Assembly (NCBI GenBank): GCA_035502185.1 | Contig: DATJUT010000103.1 | Coordinates: 41,972-105,971 of the forward strand | DNA: 64,000 nucleotides | Source: Gemmatimonadales bacterium | GTDB taxonomy: Bacteria > Gemmatimonadota > Gemmatimonadetes > Gemmatimonadales > JACORV01 | Reading direction: 5' to 3' | Shown: one piece after another, positions 54,001 to 62,064 of the stretch | Layout: each line of letters starts with the position of its first letter | Numbering within the stretch: position 1 is the stretch's first letter | Notes under the pieces: model-generated | Database searches by the model: none | What the model was told of the DNA's origin: nothing | Seen by the model: the letters and a program-made list of their open reading frames with translations, nothing else | Program-made: the position numbers and the translations under genes

Positions 54001-56948
54001 GCCTCAGGGTCGGGCTCGCCGCCGAGACTGGGCCCGAGGGGGATGCGGCGCAGGCGTGGCTCACGACCCTCGCCGACGTGCAGGCACGCCGCTACGAGCC
54101 GGGCCGCCTCGAAGCCGCGATCAGTGAATCCGACGTCGTGTGGATCCACGGCGCCGCGGCGCCGGACCGACTGCCGGCCGATGCGCTGCGCGGCTTCGTC
54201 ACGCAGGGGGGCGGGCTCCTGCTCACGCTGCAGGCGGCGGCGCTGGTGGCCCCGCTCGGCATCGAGGCGGTGCCGCCGAACGACTGCCGCGAGCTGACCT
54301 GGAGCCACCACCGCGACGAGTGGTGGTCGGAGGAGCTGCGCGCGATGCCGGCGCAGCTGCACCTGCGCGGCATCGCCACCTACGGACCCCACCCGCTGGT
54401 CGAGGGCCTGCACGCCGGCGCCGACTGCTGGGCGCCGTCGGAAGGCGAGTCCTACGCCTGGGCGTGCTACTCCGGCGGCGCCTGGCCGGCCGACGGCCGG
54501 GTCGTGGCGGTCGAGCGCGGCTTTCGCGTCCAGAATCCCGAGCGCGTCGTGGCGTGGGAGTACGCCGTCGGGCGCGGCCGGGTGCTCTGCCTGGGGGCGT
54601 TCACGCACTTCGCCGCGCCCGACGGGCGGCTCCGGCCCCGGCTCGAGCGGCTGCTGGGCAACGCCCTGCGGGCCGCGGCCTCGGGCGCGGAGCCGCGCAC
54701 CTGGTGGCCGTCGCCCGGCACCGTGGCATCCGCCTCCGAGGCGCTGGCCCTTCCAGAGCCGCTGGACCTCGAGGGTGCGCCGCTCGTGGCCGCCGAGGAC
54801 CCGCTGCTCATCGCCGCTCCGGCGCAGGCCGAGGTGCCGTACGACCTGGCCGGCCGCCGCCTCGTGCTGGTCGGCGACGAAGTCGCCGGCGTGCGCGAGC
54901 TGTGGGCGCATCCGCATCGCGCCGTGGCGTCGTGGACCGTCAGGGCGGACGGGGAGGCCTTGCAGGGCGTTCACGCGGACGTGACGCCCGACCTCGTCGT
55001 CCGCACGCTCCAGACCCCGGTGCGCCGGCTGCTCGAGACCTCGTTCGTCGCGCTCGAGCAGCCGGTGGCGATCGTCGAGTACCGGCCCGGACGCAAGCGG
55101 CGCGAATCGGTCGGTCGCGGACCCGCGGACTTCGAGATCGAGCTGGTGACGGACTTGCGGCGGGTGTGGCCGTTCGCGGCCGGCTGCGGCGGCAACCTCG
55201 TGTACCGGAGCCGCAGCGACGGCCGCGTCGCGGTGGTGGCGTCGGAGAGCGACGACGGGGTCGTGGCGCTGTTCGTGAGCCGGGCCGCGACGGTCGAGAT
55301 GGCGCCGGTCGCGGGCGGCGCGCCGGCCGTGCGCTGCCGCCTGCGCACTCCGCTGGGCTCGCCCCTGGTGGTGGCGGTCGCGGGCGGAGCGAGCCAGGCG
55401 GAGCTGCAGCGCACGCTCCGCGGCGTGCGGCGGCTCGGCGTGGCCGGCCTGGTGCGCCAGCGCATCCAGCGCTCGTCGGTCGTCGCCGAGGCCCGCCTCC
55501 GCGTGCGCTCGGGCGATGCCGCCTTCGACCGCGCCTTCGGGTGGGCGAAGCGCCGGCTCGACGGCTTCCTCGGCGACGCGCCCGGCGTCGGGCGCTCGCT
55601 TCTGGCCGGCTACGCCGCGTCGCGTCCCGGCCGCAACGACGGCCGGCCCGGCGAGGCGTGGTTCGTCACCCCGGACGCGTGCTGGGCCGCGTTCGCGCTG
55701 CTGGCGGTCGGCGAGTTCTCGCTGGCCCGCCAGGTGATCCGCTTCCTGGGCGACCGTCAGGACGTCACGGGCCAGGTGCTGCACCAGGCGACCACGTCGG
55801 GCCAGTTCCTGTTCGACGCCGCGGACGCGACGCCGCTGTACCTGCTGCTCGTGGCGCGCTACTTGGCGTGGAGCGGTGATCGCGACTTCGTCGCGTCGGT
55901 GTGGCCACACGTCGAGCGCGCGCTGGCGTTCGGCCTGGCGCTGGACGCGGACGGCGACGGGCTGATCGAGCACGCCTGCCCCGGCGACCCGGGAGGCACG
56001 GGAGCGGACGCGGGCGGCGCCACGGAGGTGTCGCTGTACCTGTCGGCGCTGTGGCAGGCGGCCTTGCGCGGCCTCGCCCGCGCCGCGGAAGCCGTCGGCC
56101 ACACCAGGCTCGCGGCGGACTGCTGGGCCCGCGCAGCCAGAGCCACGGCCGCGATCGAGGACCGCTTCTACGATGCGGAGCGCGGCGGCTACGCGGGCGC
56201 GCTGCGGCCGGGCGGCGGCCGGGTGTGGACCCAGACCGCCGCGCACGCCGTCCCCGTGCTCCTGGGATCGGTGAACCCCGTGCACGCGAAGCCCTTCCTC
56301 GAGGCCCTGGGGAGCGACGGCTTCAGCGCGCGCTGGGGCGTGCGCTCGCACCCGACGGGCGGTTCATCGGCCGGCGGACGCGGGAACTGCGTGCGGCCCC
56401 TGTTCACCGGGTGGGCGGCGCTCGCGGAGTATCGCGCCGGCCTGGGCGCGGCCGCCTTCCGGCACCTGCGGGCCAACGCCGAGCTGGCGTACGGCCGCCA
56501 GCGGGGCGCCTTCGACGAGGCGCTGAGCGCCCAGGAGCCGATGGCCGCCGACGGCTGCCCCGACCGGGCGGCGTCCGCCGCCATGGTGGTGCTCCCGGTC
56601 GTGGAGGGCCTGCTGGGCGCGGATCCCGACGCGGCGGCAGGCCGCATCACCCTCGCCCCGCAGCTTCCCGCGAGCTGGGCCCGGCTCGAGGTACGGGGCG
56701 TGCGCTGCGGCGACAGCGTCTACGACCTGCGGTTCCGACGTGGCGGCGCGGCGCTCGTCGTCGAGACGCGCCGGACGCTGGGCCCGGGGCTCGCGATCAC
56801 CCTGGCCCCGTACCTGGAGGGACTGCCCAGGGCAGTGGAGGTCGATGGCCGGGGGGTCGCGCCGGAGGTGACGGGGTGGGGCGCGGGCCTCCGGTGCTCG
56901 GTCAGCCTCCCGGCCGCGGACCAGCACGAAGTCCGGTTCAGTCTGTAG
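53997..56948 (+). CDS. Fusion of a GATase-like domain and a six-hairpin glycosidase-like domain
   Basis: This is a large 983-aa protein. Residues 1-210 look like a class I glutamine-amidotransferase/ThuA-like alpha/beta domain (VVWIHGAAAPDRLPADALRGFVTQGGGLLLTL, WEYAVGRGRVLCLGAFTHF). Residues about 220-480 are beta-rich. Residues about 500-860 form an (alpha/alpha)6 toroid like amylo-alpha-1,6-glucosidases and rhamnosidases (FVTPDACWAAFALLAVGEFSLARQVIRFL, WPHVERALAFGLALDADGDGLIEH). A beta-sandwich tail follows. It starts within the stop of the preceding hydrolase gene. It has no signal peptide. The catalytic acids are not certain. Confidence 0.7.
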   Translation: MSLRVGLAAETGPEGDAAQAWLTTLADVQARRYEPGRLEAAISESDVVWIHGAAAPDRLPADALRGFVTQGGGLLLTLQAAALVAPLGIEAVPPNDCRELTWSHHRDEWWSEELRAMPAQLHLRGIATYGPHPLVEGLHAGADCWAPSEGESYAWACYSGGAWPADGRVVAVERGFRVQNPERVVAWEYAVGRGRVLCLGAFTHFAAPDGRLRPRLERLLGNALRAAASGAEPRTWWPSPGTVASASEALALPEPLDLEGAPLVAAEDPLLIAAPAQAEVPYDLAGRRLVLVGDEVAGVRELWAHPHRAVASWTVRADGEALQGVHADVTPDLVVRTLQTPVRRLLETSFVALEQPVAIVEYRPGRKRRESVGRGPADFEIELVTDLRRVWPFAAGCGGNLVYRSRSDGRVAVVASESDDGVVALFVSRAATVEMAPVAGGAPAVRCRLRTPLGSPLVVAVAGGASQAELQRTLRGVRRLGVAGLVRQRIQRSSVVAEARLRVRSGDAAFDRAFGWAKRRLDGFLGDAPGVGRSLLAGYAASRPGRNDGRPGEAWFVTPDACWAAFALLAVGEFSLARQVIRFLGDRQDVTGQVLHQATTSGQFLFDAADATPLYLLLVARYLAWSGDRDFVASVWPHVERALAFGLALDADGDGLIEHACPGDPGGTGADAGGATEVSLYLSALWQAALRGLARAAEAVGHTRLAADCWARAARATAAIEDRFYDAERGGYAGALRPGGGRVWTQTAAHAVPVLLGSVNPVHAKPFLEALGSDGFSARWGVRSHPTGGSSAGGRGNCVRPLFTGWAALAEYRAGLGAAAFRHLRANAELAYGRQRGAFDEALSAQEPMAADGCPDRAASAAMVVLPVVEGLLGADPDAAAGRITLAPQLPASWARLEVRGVRCGDSVYDLRFRRGGAALVVETRRTLGPGLAITLAPYLEGLPRAVEVDGRGVAPEVTGWGAGLRCSVSLPAADQHEVRFSL

Positions 56949-56965
56949 TGAGCGGAGGGCGGATG

Positions 56966-57075
56966 TCGGTGGGCAGGACAGCTCCTCGACGGCGAGTGGC
57001 GAATGGTCGGCAGACTCGAATGGTGAGGGGCCAGTCCAGTCGTCAGTACCGACATCTGGTCTGGCCCCTCACCAC
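56966..57075. repeat. Dispersed intergenic element, copy 2
   Basis: This is the counterpart of 22,448-22,553: TCGGTGGGCAGG (56966-56977), GCGAGTGGC (56992-57000) and CCCTCACCAC (57066-57075) occur in the same order. It sits between the convergent genes ending at 56948 and 57123. Confidence 0.5.
57021..57074. terminator. 14-bp hairpin between convergent genes
   Basis: TGGTGAGGGGCCAG (57021-57034) pairs perfectly with CTGGCCCCTCACCA (57061-57074). The 26-base loop holds a smaller CCAG/CTGG stem. It may end transcription from both sides. There is no T run. Confidence 0.5.
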
Positions 57076-57122
57076 TTCCATCTGGTGACCACTGCCCCCT
57101 TGCCGTCTGGCAACTGCCCTGA

Positions 57123-58418
57123 TCACGACCTCCTGACCATCTGCCTCACGGTGGCGATCGTCCGGTCCACATCGTCCATGAGCGTGTACACGTGGCAGCA
57201 CTGGCGCACGCCCAGCGGATCGCCCATCGAGCGGCAGCGGATCTTCGCCCGCTCCCACAGTCCGTCCATCAGGTCGCCCGCCGCGTAGCCGGCCAGGCTC
57301 CACACCGTGGTTCCGCTCACCAGCTCGGGATGGACGGGCGAGTGGATGGTGACCTGCGGTATCTGCTGCAGCCCCGCGCGCAGCCGGTTGGCGAGCGCCA
57401 TGATCCGCGCTTCGACCCGCGCCGGCCCGATCCGGTTGTGGAACTCGATCGCCGCCGCGTAGCCCTTGAGCAGGGAGCGGTTCCCGGTGCCGATCTGCAT
57501 CAGGCGGTAGGCTCCCGCCTTGTAGTCGTCCCAGGTCGCCGACGCCAGCGTCGCCCACACGCCGGGCAGCTTGTCCGCGGTGACGTAGAGGAACCCGCTG
57601 CCCGCCGGCGCCAGCAGCCACTTGTGCGGCGACGAGTAGTACGCGTCGCACCCGAGCTTCTTGACGTCGAGCTGGAAGTGGCCGGAGCACTGCGCCCCGT
57701 CGATGACGGTGAAGATCCCGCGCTGCCGGGCGATGGCGCACATCTGCTCGACCGGGAAGCGGATCGCCTGGCCGCTGGTGAGGTGCGGGATGCTCCACAC
57801 CCGGGTCTGGGGGGTGGTCGCGCTCACGTACAGGTCGATGAGCTGCTGCGGGTTCTCGGGCGGCACCGGCACCGTCACCTGCTTGACGTAGATCCCGTAG
57901 CGCTTCGACTTCAGCTCCCAGCCCATGCGGCCGCCGGGATGCTCGAGGTTGGTGAGGATGATCTCGTGCCCCGGCTCGAGCGGCAGCCCGTTGGCGACGT
58001 AGTTCATGCCCAGGGTCGCATTCTGCGTGATCGCGACCTCGTCGGGCGACGCGCCGATCAGGGTCGCGAGCGCGGTCCTGAGGTCGGTCTCGGGGTTGTA
58101 GCCGCTGATGTAGTCGGGCGTGCCGGCCTTGTAGTTCCAGTGCGCCACGGTGCCCGCGACCAGGTTCAGGTCGTCCGCCACCGCCTGCACCACCACCTTC
58201 GGCATGCTGCCGAGCGTCCCCGTGTTGAAGAACGCCTCGTCGGCGGGGATCAGGAACTCCCGGCGGAGGGTACGCCAGTAGGTCTCGTCGTCCTGGAAGA
58301 CCGGCGGCGGCCAGGCCGGCTTGGCGTCGGGCGCCGGGACGGCGCGGGTGCGGCGGCCGGCCCGCGCCAGCACCGCGACCGAGGCGAAGGAGCCGAGAAA
58401 GGAGCGGCGGTCGAGCAT
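57123..58418 (-). CDS. Class V aminotransferase-fold PLP enzyme with Tat signal
   Basis: This PLP-dependent enzyme of 431 aa is related to cysteine desulfurases, kynureninases and isopenicillin N epimerase. The N-terminus DRRSFLGSFASVAVLARAG is a twin-arginine signal, so the folded holoenzyme is probably exported. The PLP lysine is K266 in SSPHKWLLAP, and the aspartate of the cofactor pocket is in FTVIDGAQCSGHF. NPETDLRTALATLIGASPDEVAITQNATLGMNYV is the phosphate-binding region. The ATG is at 58418. The substrate is unknown. An exported PLP enzyme is unusual. Confidence 0.83.
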   Translation of the reverse strand: MLDRRSFLGSFASVAVLARAGRRTRAVPAPDAKPAWPPPVFQDDETYWRTLRREFLIPADEAFFNTGTLGSMPKVVVQAVADDLNLVAGTVAHWNYKAGTPDYISGYNPETDLRTALATLIGASPDEVAITQNATLGMNYVANGLPLEPGHEIILTNLEHPGGRMGWELKSKRYGIYVKQVTVPVPPENPQQLIDLYVSATTPQTRVWSIPHLTSGQAIRFPVEQMCAIARQRGIFTVIDGAQCSGHFQLDVKKLGCDAYYSSPHKWLLAPAGSGFLYVTADKLPGVWATLASATWDDYKAGAYRLMQIGTGNRSLLKGYAAAIEFHNRIGPARVEARIMALANRLRAGLQQIPQVTIHSPVHPELVSGTTVWSLAGYAAGDLMDGLWERAKIRCRSMGDPLGVRQCCHVYTLMDDVDRTIATVRQMVRRS

Positions 58419-58480
58419 GGGACTCTCGGGAAGGGGATCGGCGCGAATATGCGGCGCGCCGCGAGCGGCCGCCAGGCTGC

Positions 58481-58509
58481 TTGCCCGCGCCCGGCCGCCC
58501 GGTGACATT
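58481..58509 (+). promoter_or_regulatory. Candidate promoter for the SnoaL-like lipoprotein
   Basis: TTGCCC (58481-58486) and GACATT (58504-58509) are spaced by 17 bases. The start codon ATG 58515 follows five bases after the -10 element, so the transcript would be leaderless or nearly so. Confidence 0.4.
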
Positions 58510-58514
58510 GGGTG

Positions 58515-59072
58515 ATGCGCCGTGCGGGTGTCGCTTCCCTCACCCTGCTTTGCGCGCTCGCCGGCGCGTCGTGCCGCGTCGAGCGCGCGCCCTCCGGCCG
58601 CCCGGGCGGCTCGGCCGCCGTCCCCGACTCCGTCGCCTCGGCCGAAGTGTTCGCCGCGCTGCGGACCTATTACGCGCGGCTCACCTCCCGCGATTGGCCG
58701 GTGCTGGCACTGAGCTTCTGGCCGCGGGCCACCATCACGACGATCATGCGTCCGGCCGCGGACAGCGGCGACACGGTCGTCACCGTGCCGATCGAGGAAT
58801 TCGTGGACCTCGCCACGCGGAAGAAGCGCGGCGTCCGGGACTGCCCGGCGAGCTTCTCCGACGAGATGGCGCGCGCCAACGTCGTGACCTACGGCCCGCT
58901 GGCCGACGCCTGGGTGACCTACCGCGCGCGCTGCGGGGTCACCCGCGACTCGACCGCGATCCACTACGGCATGGACGCGTTCCACCTGATGAAGTACCGG
59001 GGCGAATGGCGCGTGGCCGGGCTCACCTTCACGATGGAAGTGCCGGGCGTGCCCCTGGGCCGCGCCCCGTGA
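58515..59072 (+). CDS. Exported SnoaL/DUF4440-like protein, probable lipoprotein
   Basis: The protein has 185 aa. The signal region (GVASLTLLCALAGASC) ends at a cysteine compatible with lipidation, though the residue at -3 is not a standard lipobox. The rest has an NTF2/SnoaL-like pattern: an N-terminal helix (VFAALRTYYARLTSRDWPVLALSF) followed by strands (ANVVTYGPLADAWVTYRARC, GEWRVAGLTFTME). This fold binds small hydrophobic ligands or acts as a simple hydrolase. ATG 58515 is chosen over GTG 58512. Confidence 0.6.
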   Translation: MRRAGVASLTLLCALAGASCRVERAPSGRPGGSAAVPDSVASAEVFAALRTYYARLTSRDWPVLALSFWPRATITTIMRPAADSGDTVVTVPIEEFVDLATRKKRGVRDCPASFSDEMARANVVTYGPLADAWVTYRARCGVTRDSTAIHYGMDAFHLMKYRGEWRVAGLTFTMEVPGVPLGRAP

Positions 59073-59139
59073 CCGGCGGCCCGCGCCGGTGGCACCGGGG
59101 CGCCCGTGTCGGGGTATGCAAGGACGCGAGGGTCGACGC

Positions 59140-59751
59140 ATGAAGCGATGGGTGTTCCTGCTGCTGTTCGCGCCGTCCGCGCTCGTCGCCCAGGGGGAAC
59201 CGGGCGAGGGGCCGCACCGGCACCCCGGCCTGTTCGAGCAGGATACCACGCTGCCGGCCGCCAGCCGCGCCTACAGCCTGGGGATCTTGTCCTACACCGG
59301 CGGCTCGTGGCAGCCCTCGGGCGTCGAGGCGGCGCTGCTGTGGCGCCTCGGCCACTCGGCCGCCGCGGTGGGCGCCACGCTCGCGCTCGGCAGCTTCGTG
59401 CAGGACCAGGCGGTGTTGCTGGGCCAGTCGCAGGGGTTCTTCGTCACGCTTGGCGCGACGCTCCGCCAGCCGATCGTGGACATCGCGTCGGTGGGCTCGG
59501 AGCGGAATCCGGCGTCCGTCAAGCTGGAGGCGTCGTTCGACGTCGCGGGGACGGCCGACATTCATTCGCCGCTGCCGCAGGGGCCGTGGGGGGCGCGCGC
59601 CTCGGCCATGCTCGGCCTCGCCTTCGGCAGCGCCGACGCGCTGGGCCAGTCGGTCGGCCTGTTCTTCGGCCCCGCGGTGCTCGTCGGCCGCCGCACGACC
59701 TCGCACGGCGAGATCGCCTTCCGGATGCGCATGCCGGTGATGCGGCACTGA
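59140..59751 (+). CDS. Exported beta-rich protein of unknown function
   Basis: I do not recognise the family. The 203-aa product starts with a signal peptide (MKRWVFLLLFAPSALVAQ). The mature part alternates hydrophobic and small residues (AALLWRLGHSAAAVGATLALGSFVQ, FFVTLGATLRQPIVDIASVG, ARASAMLGLAFGSADALGQSVGLFFGPAVLVG), consistent with outer-membrane beta strands. ATG 59140 gives the signal peptide; an earlier in-frame start at 59089 would place a charged extension in front of it. It follows the SnoaL-like gene by 67 bp on the same strand. Confidence 0.6.
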   Translation: MKRWVFLLLFAPSALVAQGEPGEGPHRHPGLFEQDTTLPAASRAYSLGILSYTGGSWQPSGVEAALLWRLGHSAAAVGATLALGSFVQDQAVLLGQSQGFFVTLGATLRQPIVDIASVGSERNPASVKLEASFDVAGTADIHSPLPQGPWGARASAMLGLAFGSADALGQSVGLFFGPAVLVGRRTTSHGEIAFRMRMPVMRH

Positions 59752-59764
59752 CCGCCGCCGCCCG

Positions 59765-61993
59765 CTAGAACATCACCGTCCAGTCCAGCTCCGCCGCCGG
59801 CGGCTTCGCGATCCGGAGCCGCGCGGCGCGCCGGTCTACGGCATCCACGGTGACCTCGGCGCTCGGGTCGCAGGTGGCCCCCGCGGGATGGAAGCCGGGC
59901 GGGAGCGCGATGGTCAGCTCGTAGGGCCGATCGTCGAGCAGCACCGCGTGGCCAGACAGCGTCCGCTGCTCCCCGTCCCAGGTCTCGTCCTCGAGGTCCA
60001 TGATGCCCTGCACCACGTGGCGGTTGGCCCCGAGCACGGAGGGCACGCGGCGCGGGCGGCGCAAGGACAGCACGGCGCATCCGTGCGCGGGCAGATCCAG
60101 GCTCAGCCGACCGTCGACGTCCTCGAGCCTCGCGCCTTCCCACACGTCGAAGGCCGCGAGGGGTCCGCGGATGCCGTGCTCGGCGAGCGAAAGCGCCAGG
60201 CGCCTGGGCGCGTCGTCCCAGTTCATGGCCGCCAGCATCCACCAGTCGTCCGATACGGGGGCGAGCAGCCACGCGGGAGCGGCGTCCGCCAGAAACCCGG
60301 CCCACGCGGGATCGGCGATGTCCAGCGCGCGCCCGCGGACCGGCGCCACGGGCATGATGCGGCGGAGGATGTCGAGCCGGCCGTCCGGCAGCCGGTCGAG
60401 CGCGTCGGACGCGAACGCGGTGCCGCCGGTCAGCGCGACGAGCGACGCCCAGGTGCGCGCCTCCACGTCGGTGAGCGCGTCGCCCACCAGGACGGCGTCG
60501 GCGTCGTTGGTCCAGGCGGCGCCGTTGAAGTGCGCGCGCAGGAGCGAAGCGCGCGCGGCCGGCACGAGGCTCCCGAAGCCGGGCGTGAGGTCGGGGACGA
60601 CGCGCATCGCGTCCACCAGGCCGGCCGACGGCTGGAGCGGCGCGTCGCACGCCAGCACGAACGCCGCGCCCGCGCCTTCCCGCAGGGCGCGCAGGCCCGC
60701 CCGGTAGCCTTCCGCCGCGCCGGCGCGCGCGGGCGGGGCGTCCGTGAGCGCGAGGTCGAGCGCGCCGAGCTTGAGCAGGTCGTAACCCCAGGCGTTCACG
60801 ACGTGACGAGCCAGCTCGCGCAGGTAGTCCTGCACCACCGGCGCGCCGCCGTCGAGCGCGTAGAGGCGCCCGCCCCAGTCCTCCCGCTCGGCGACGACCC
60901 GGAGGTCGCCCCGCGGCGTCCGGAGCAGCCACTCCGGGTGGGCGACTTGAATCCCGGAGCGCTCCGCCACGACGAACGGCGCGAGCCACAGTCCCGCCTG
61001 GAACCCGGCCTCGTGAATGCGGTCGGTGAGCCAGCGATGACCGTGCGGGAACCGGTCGTTGGTTTCCCAGTCGCCCACCGACCGCTGGAATCCGTCGTCG
61101 AGCAGGATGACGCGGAGGGATTCCGGGTCCGCGTGGCGCCGCGCGGCCTCGACGGCGTCCAGCAGTCCGGCCTCGGAGACGGCGGCGCCCAGCGCGTGCC
61201 CGGAGGCCCAGCCGGCCGGCGTCTTGCGGGCGGGCAGGGCGGCGGCCAGGCCGCCGAGCGCGTCGAGCGGATCGGCGCCCGGCACGATGACGAGGGTCGC
61301 GGACGCCGGCGGCAGGGCCATGCCCACGAGGCGGCGCCCGAGCCACGAGGTGGCCACGACCGTCTCGCCGACCGCGAAGCGCCCGACGCCCGCGTCGTCG
61401 GCACCGAAGGAGAGCGCCAGCCCGCGCGCCGCGGCGCCCGTCGCGCCGGGAGGCAGGACCGCGAGCTGCCAATGGCTGGTGGCCTCCACCGTGCCGTCGC
61501 AGGGCACCACCAGGCACTCGTCCGACGACCCGGCGCCGTTGATCCACAGGCGGGAGCCGGCGCGGTCGTCGAGGGCCGGCACGCGCGCCGTCGCCGTATC
61601 GAAGAAGCGGATCTCGGCCAGCTCCTGCTCCGCCGCGAGTCCGCGGGCCCGCACGGTGATCGCGGGCGGCGACCCGTCGAGGAACTCCGCGGTGATCTCC
61701 ACGCCGTCCACCACGCCCACCACCTGCCAGCCGCGGCCGCCGCCCCCCGGGGGCGCGAGCGCGAAGCGGCGCACCCGCTCCAGCGCGCCGAGCGGCGTCC
61801 AGCCGCCCGCGCCGAGCCGCACGGCGATCTCGGCGCCCGCGACGACGGCGGGCCCCTCGCGCGGCACCAGGCTCCAGCGCTGCGCACCGTCGAGCTGAAA
61901 CTGCCACGGGTCGCGCCGGCGGCGCGCCCGCCGCAACGCGGGCCGCCACAGCGCGAGCGCGGCCAGGGCGCGCAGCAGATCGCGGCGCTTCAC
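59765..61993 (-). CDS. GH36-like (melibiase-type) protein with altered nucleophile site
   Basis: This 742-aa protein has the domain plan of bacterial/plant-type GH36: an N-terminal beta domain, a TIM barrel (about residues 290-560) and a C-terminal beta domain. Barrel motifs are clear: LLDDGFQRSVGDWETNDRFP, GFQAGLWLAPFVV, HPEWLL and VVPDLTPGF (general-acid region). At the nucleophile strand, where family members usually read LLKLDFL, this protein reads LLKLGALD, with glycine at 410. The enzyme may be inactive or use a shifted aspartate. The N-terminus KRRDLLRALAALALW is Tat-like. GTG 61993 is chosen; the in-frame GTG at 62062 would lie in the divergent promoter. Confidence 0.75.
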   Translation of the reverse strand: MKRRDLLRALAALALWRPALRRARRRRDPWQFQLDGAQRWSLVPREGPAVVAGAEIAVRLGAGGWTPLGALERVRRFALAPPGGGGRGWQVVGVVDGVEITAEFLDGSPPAITVRARGLAAEQELAEIRFFDTATARVPALDDRAGSRLWINGAGSSDECLVVPCDGTVEATSHWQLAVLPPGATGAAARGLALSFGADDAGVGRFAVGETVVATSWLGRRLVGMALPPASATLVIVPGADPLDALGGLAAALPARKTPAGWASGHALGAAVSEAGLLDAVEAARRHADPESLRVILLDDGFQRSVGDWETNDRFPHGHRWLTDRIHEAGFQAGLWLAPFVVAERSGIQVAHPEWLLRTPRGDLRVVAEREDWGGRLYALDGGAPVVQDYLRELARHVVNAWGYDLLKLGALDLALTDAPPARAGAAEGYRAGLRALREGAGAAFVLACDAPLQPSAGLVDAMRVVPDLTPGFGSLVPAARASLLRAHFNGAAWTNDADAVLVGDALTDVEARTWASLVALTGGTAFASDALDRLPDGRLDILRRIMPVAPVRGRALDIADPAWAGFLADAAPAWLLAPVSDDWWMLAAMNWDDAPRRLALSLAEHGIRGPLAAFDVWEGARLEDVDGRLSLDLPAHGCAVLSLRRPRRVPSVLGANRHVVQGIMDLEDETWDGEQRTLSGHAVLLDDRPYELTIALPPGFHPAGATCDPSAEVTVDAVDRRAARLRIAKPPAAELDWTVMF

Positions 61994-62027
61994 GCGTGAA
62001 TCCGGGGTGGTCGTCGGCAGCGCATGC

Positions 62028-62056
62028 TTGAAGTCTCCGCTACGGGCCTCTAGGTT
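62028..62056 (+). promoter_or_regulatory. Promoter of the histidine kinase gene
   Basis: TTGAAG (62028-62033) and TAGGTT (62051-62056) are spaced by exactly 17 bases. The ATG at 62065 is eight bases after the -10 element, so the mRNA is predicted to be leaderless. Confidence 0.6.
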
Positions 62057-62064
62057 CGGCACTC

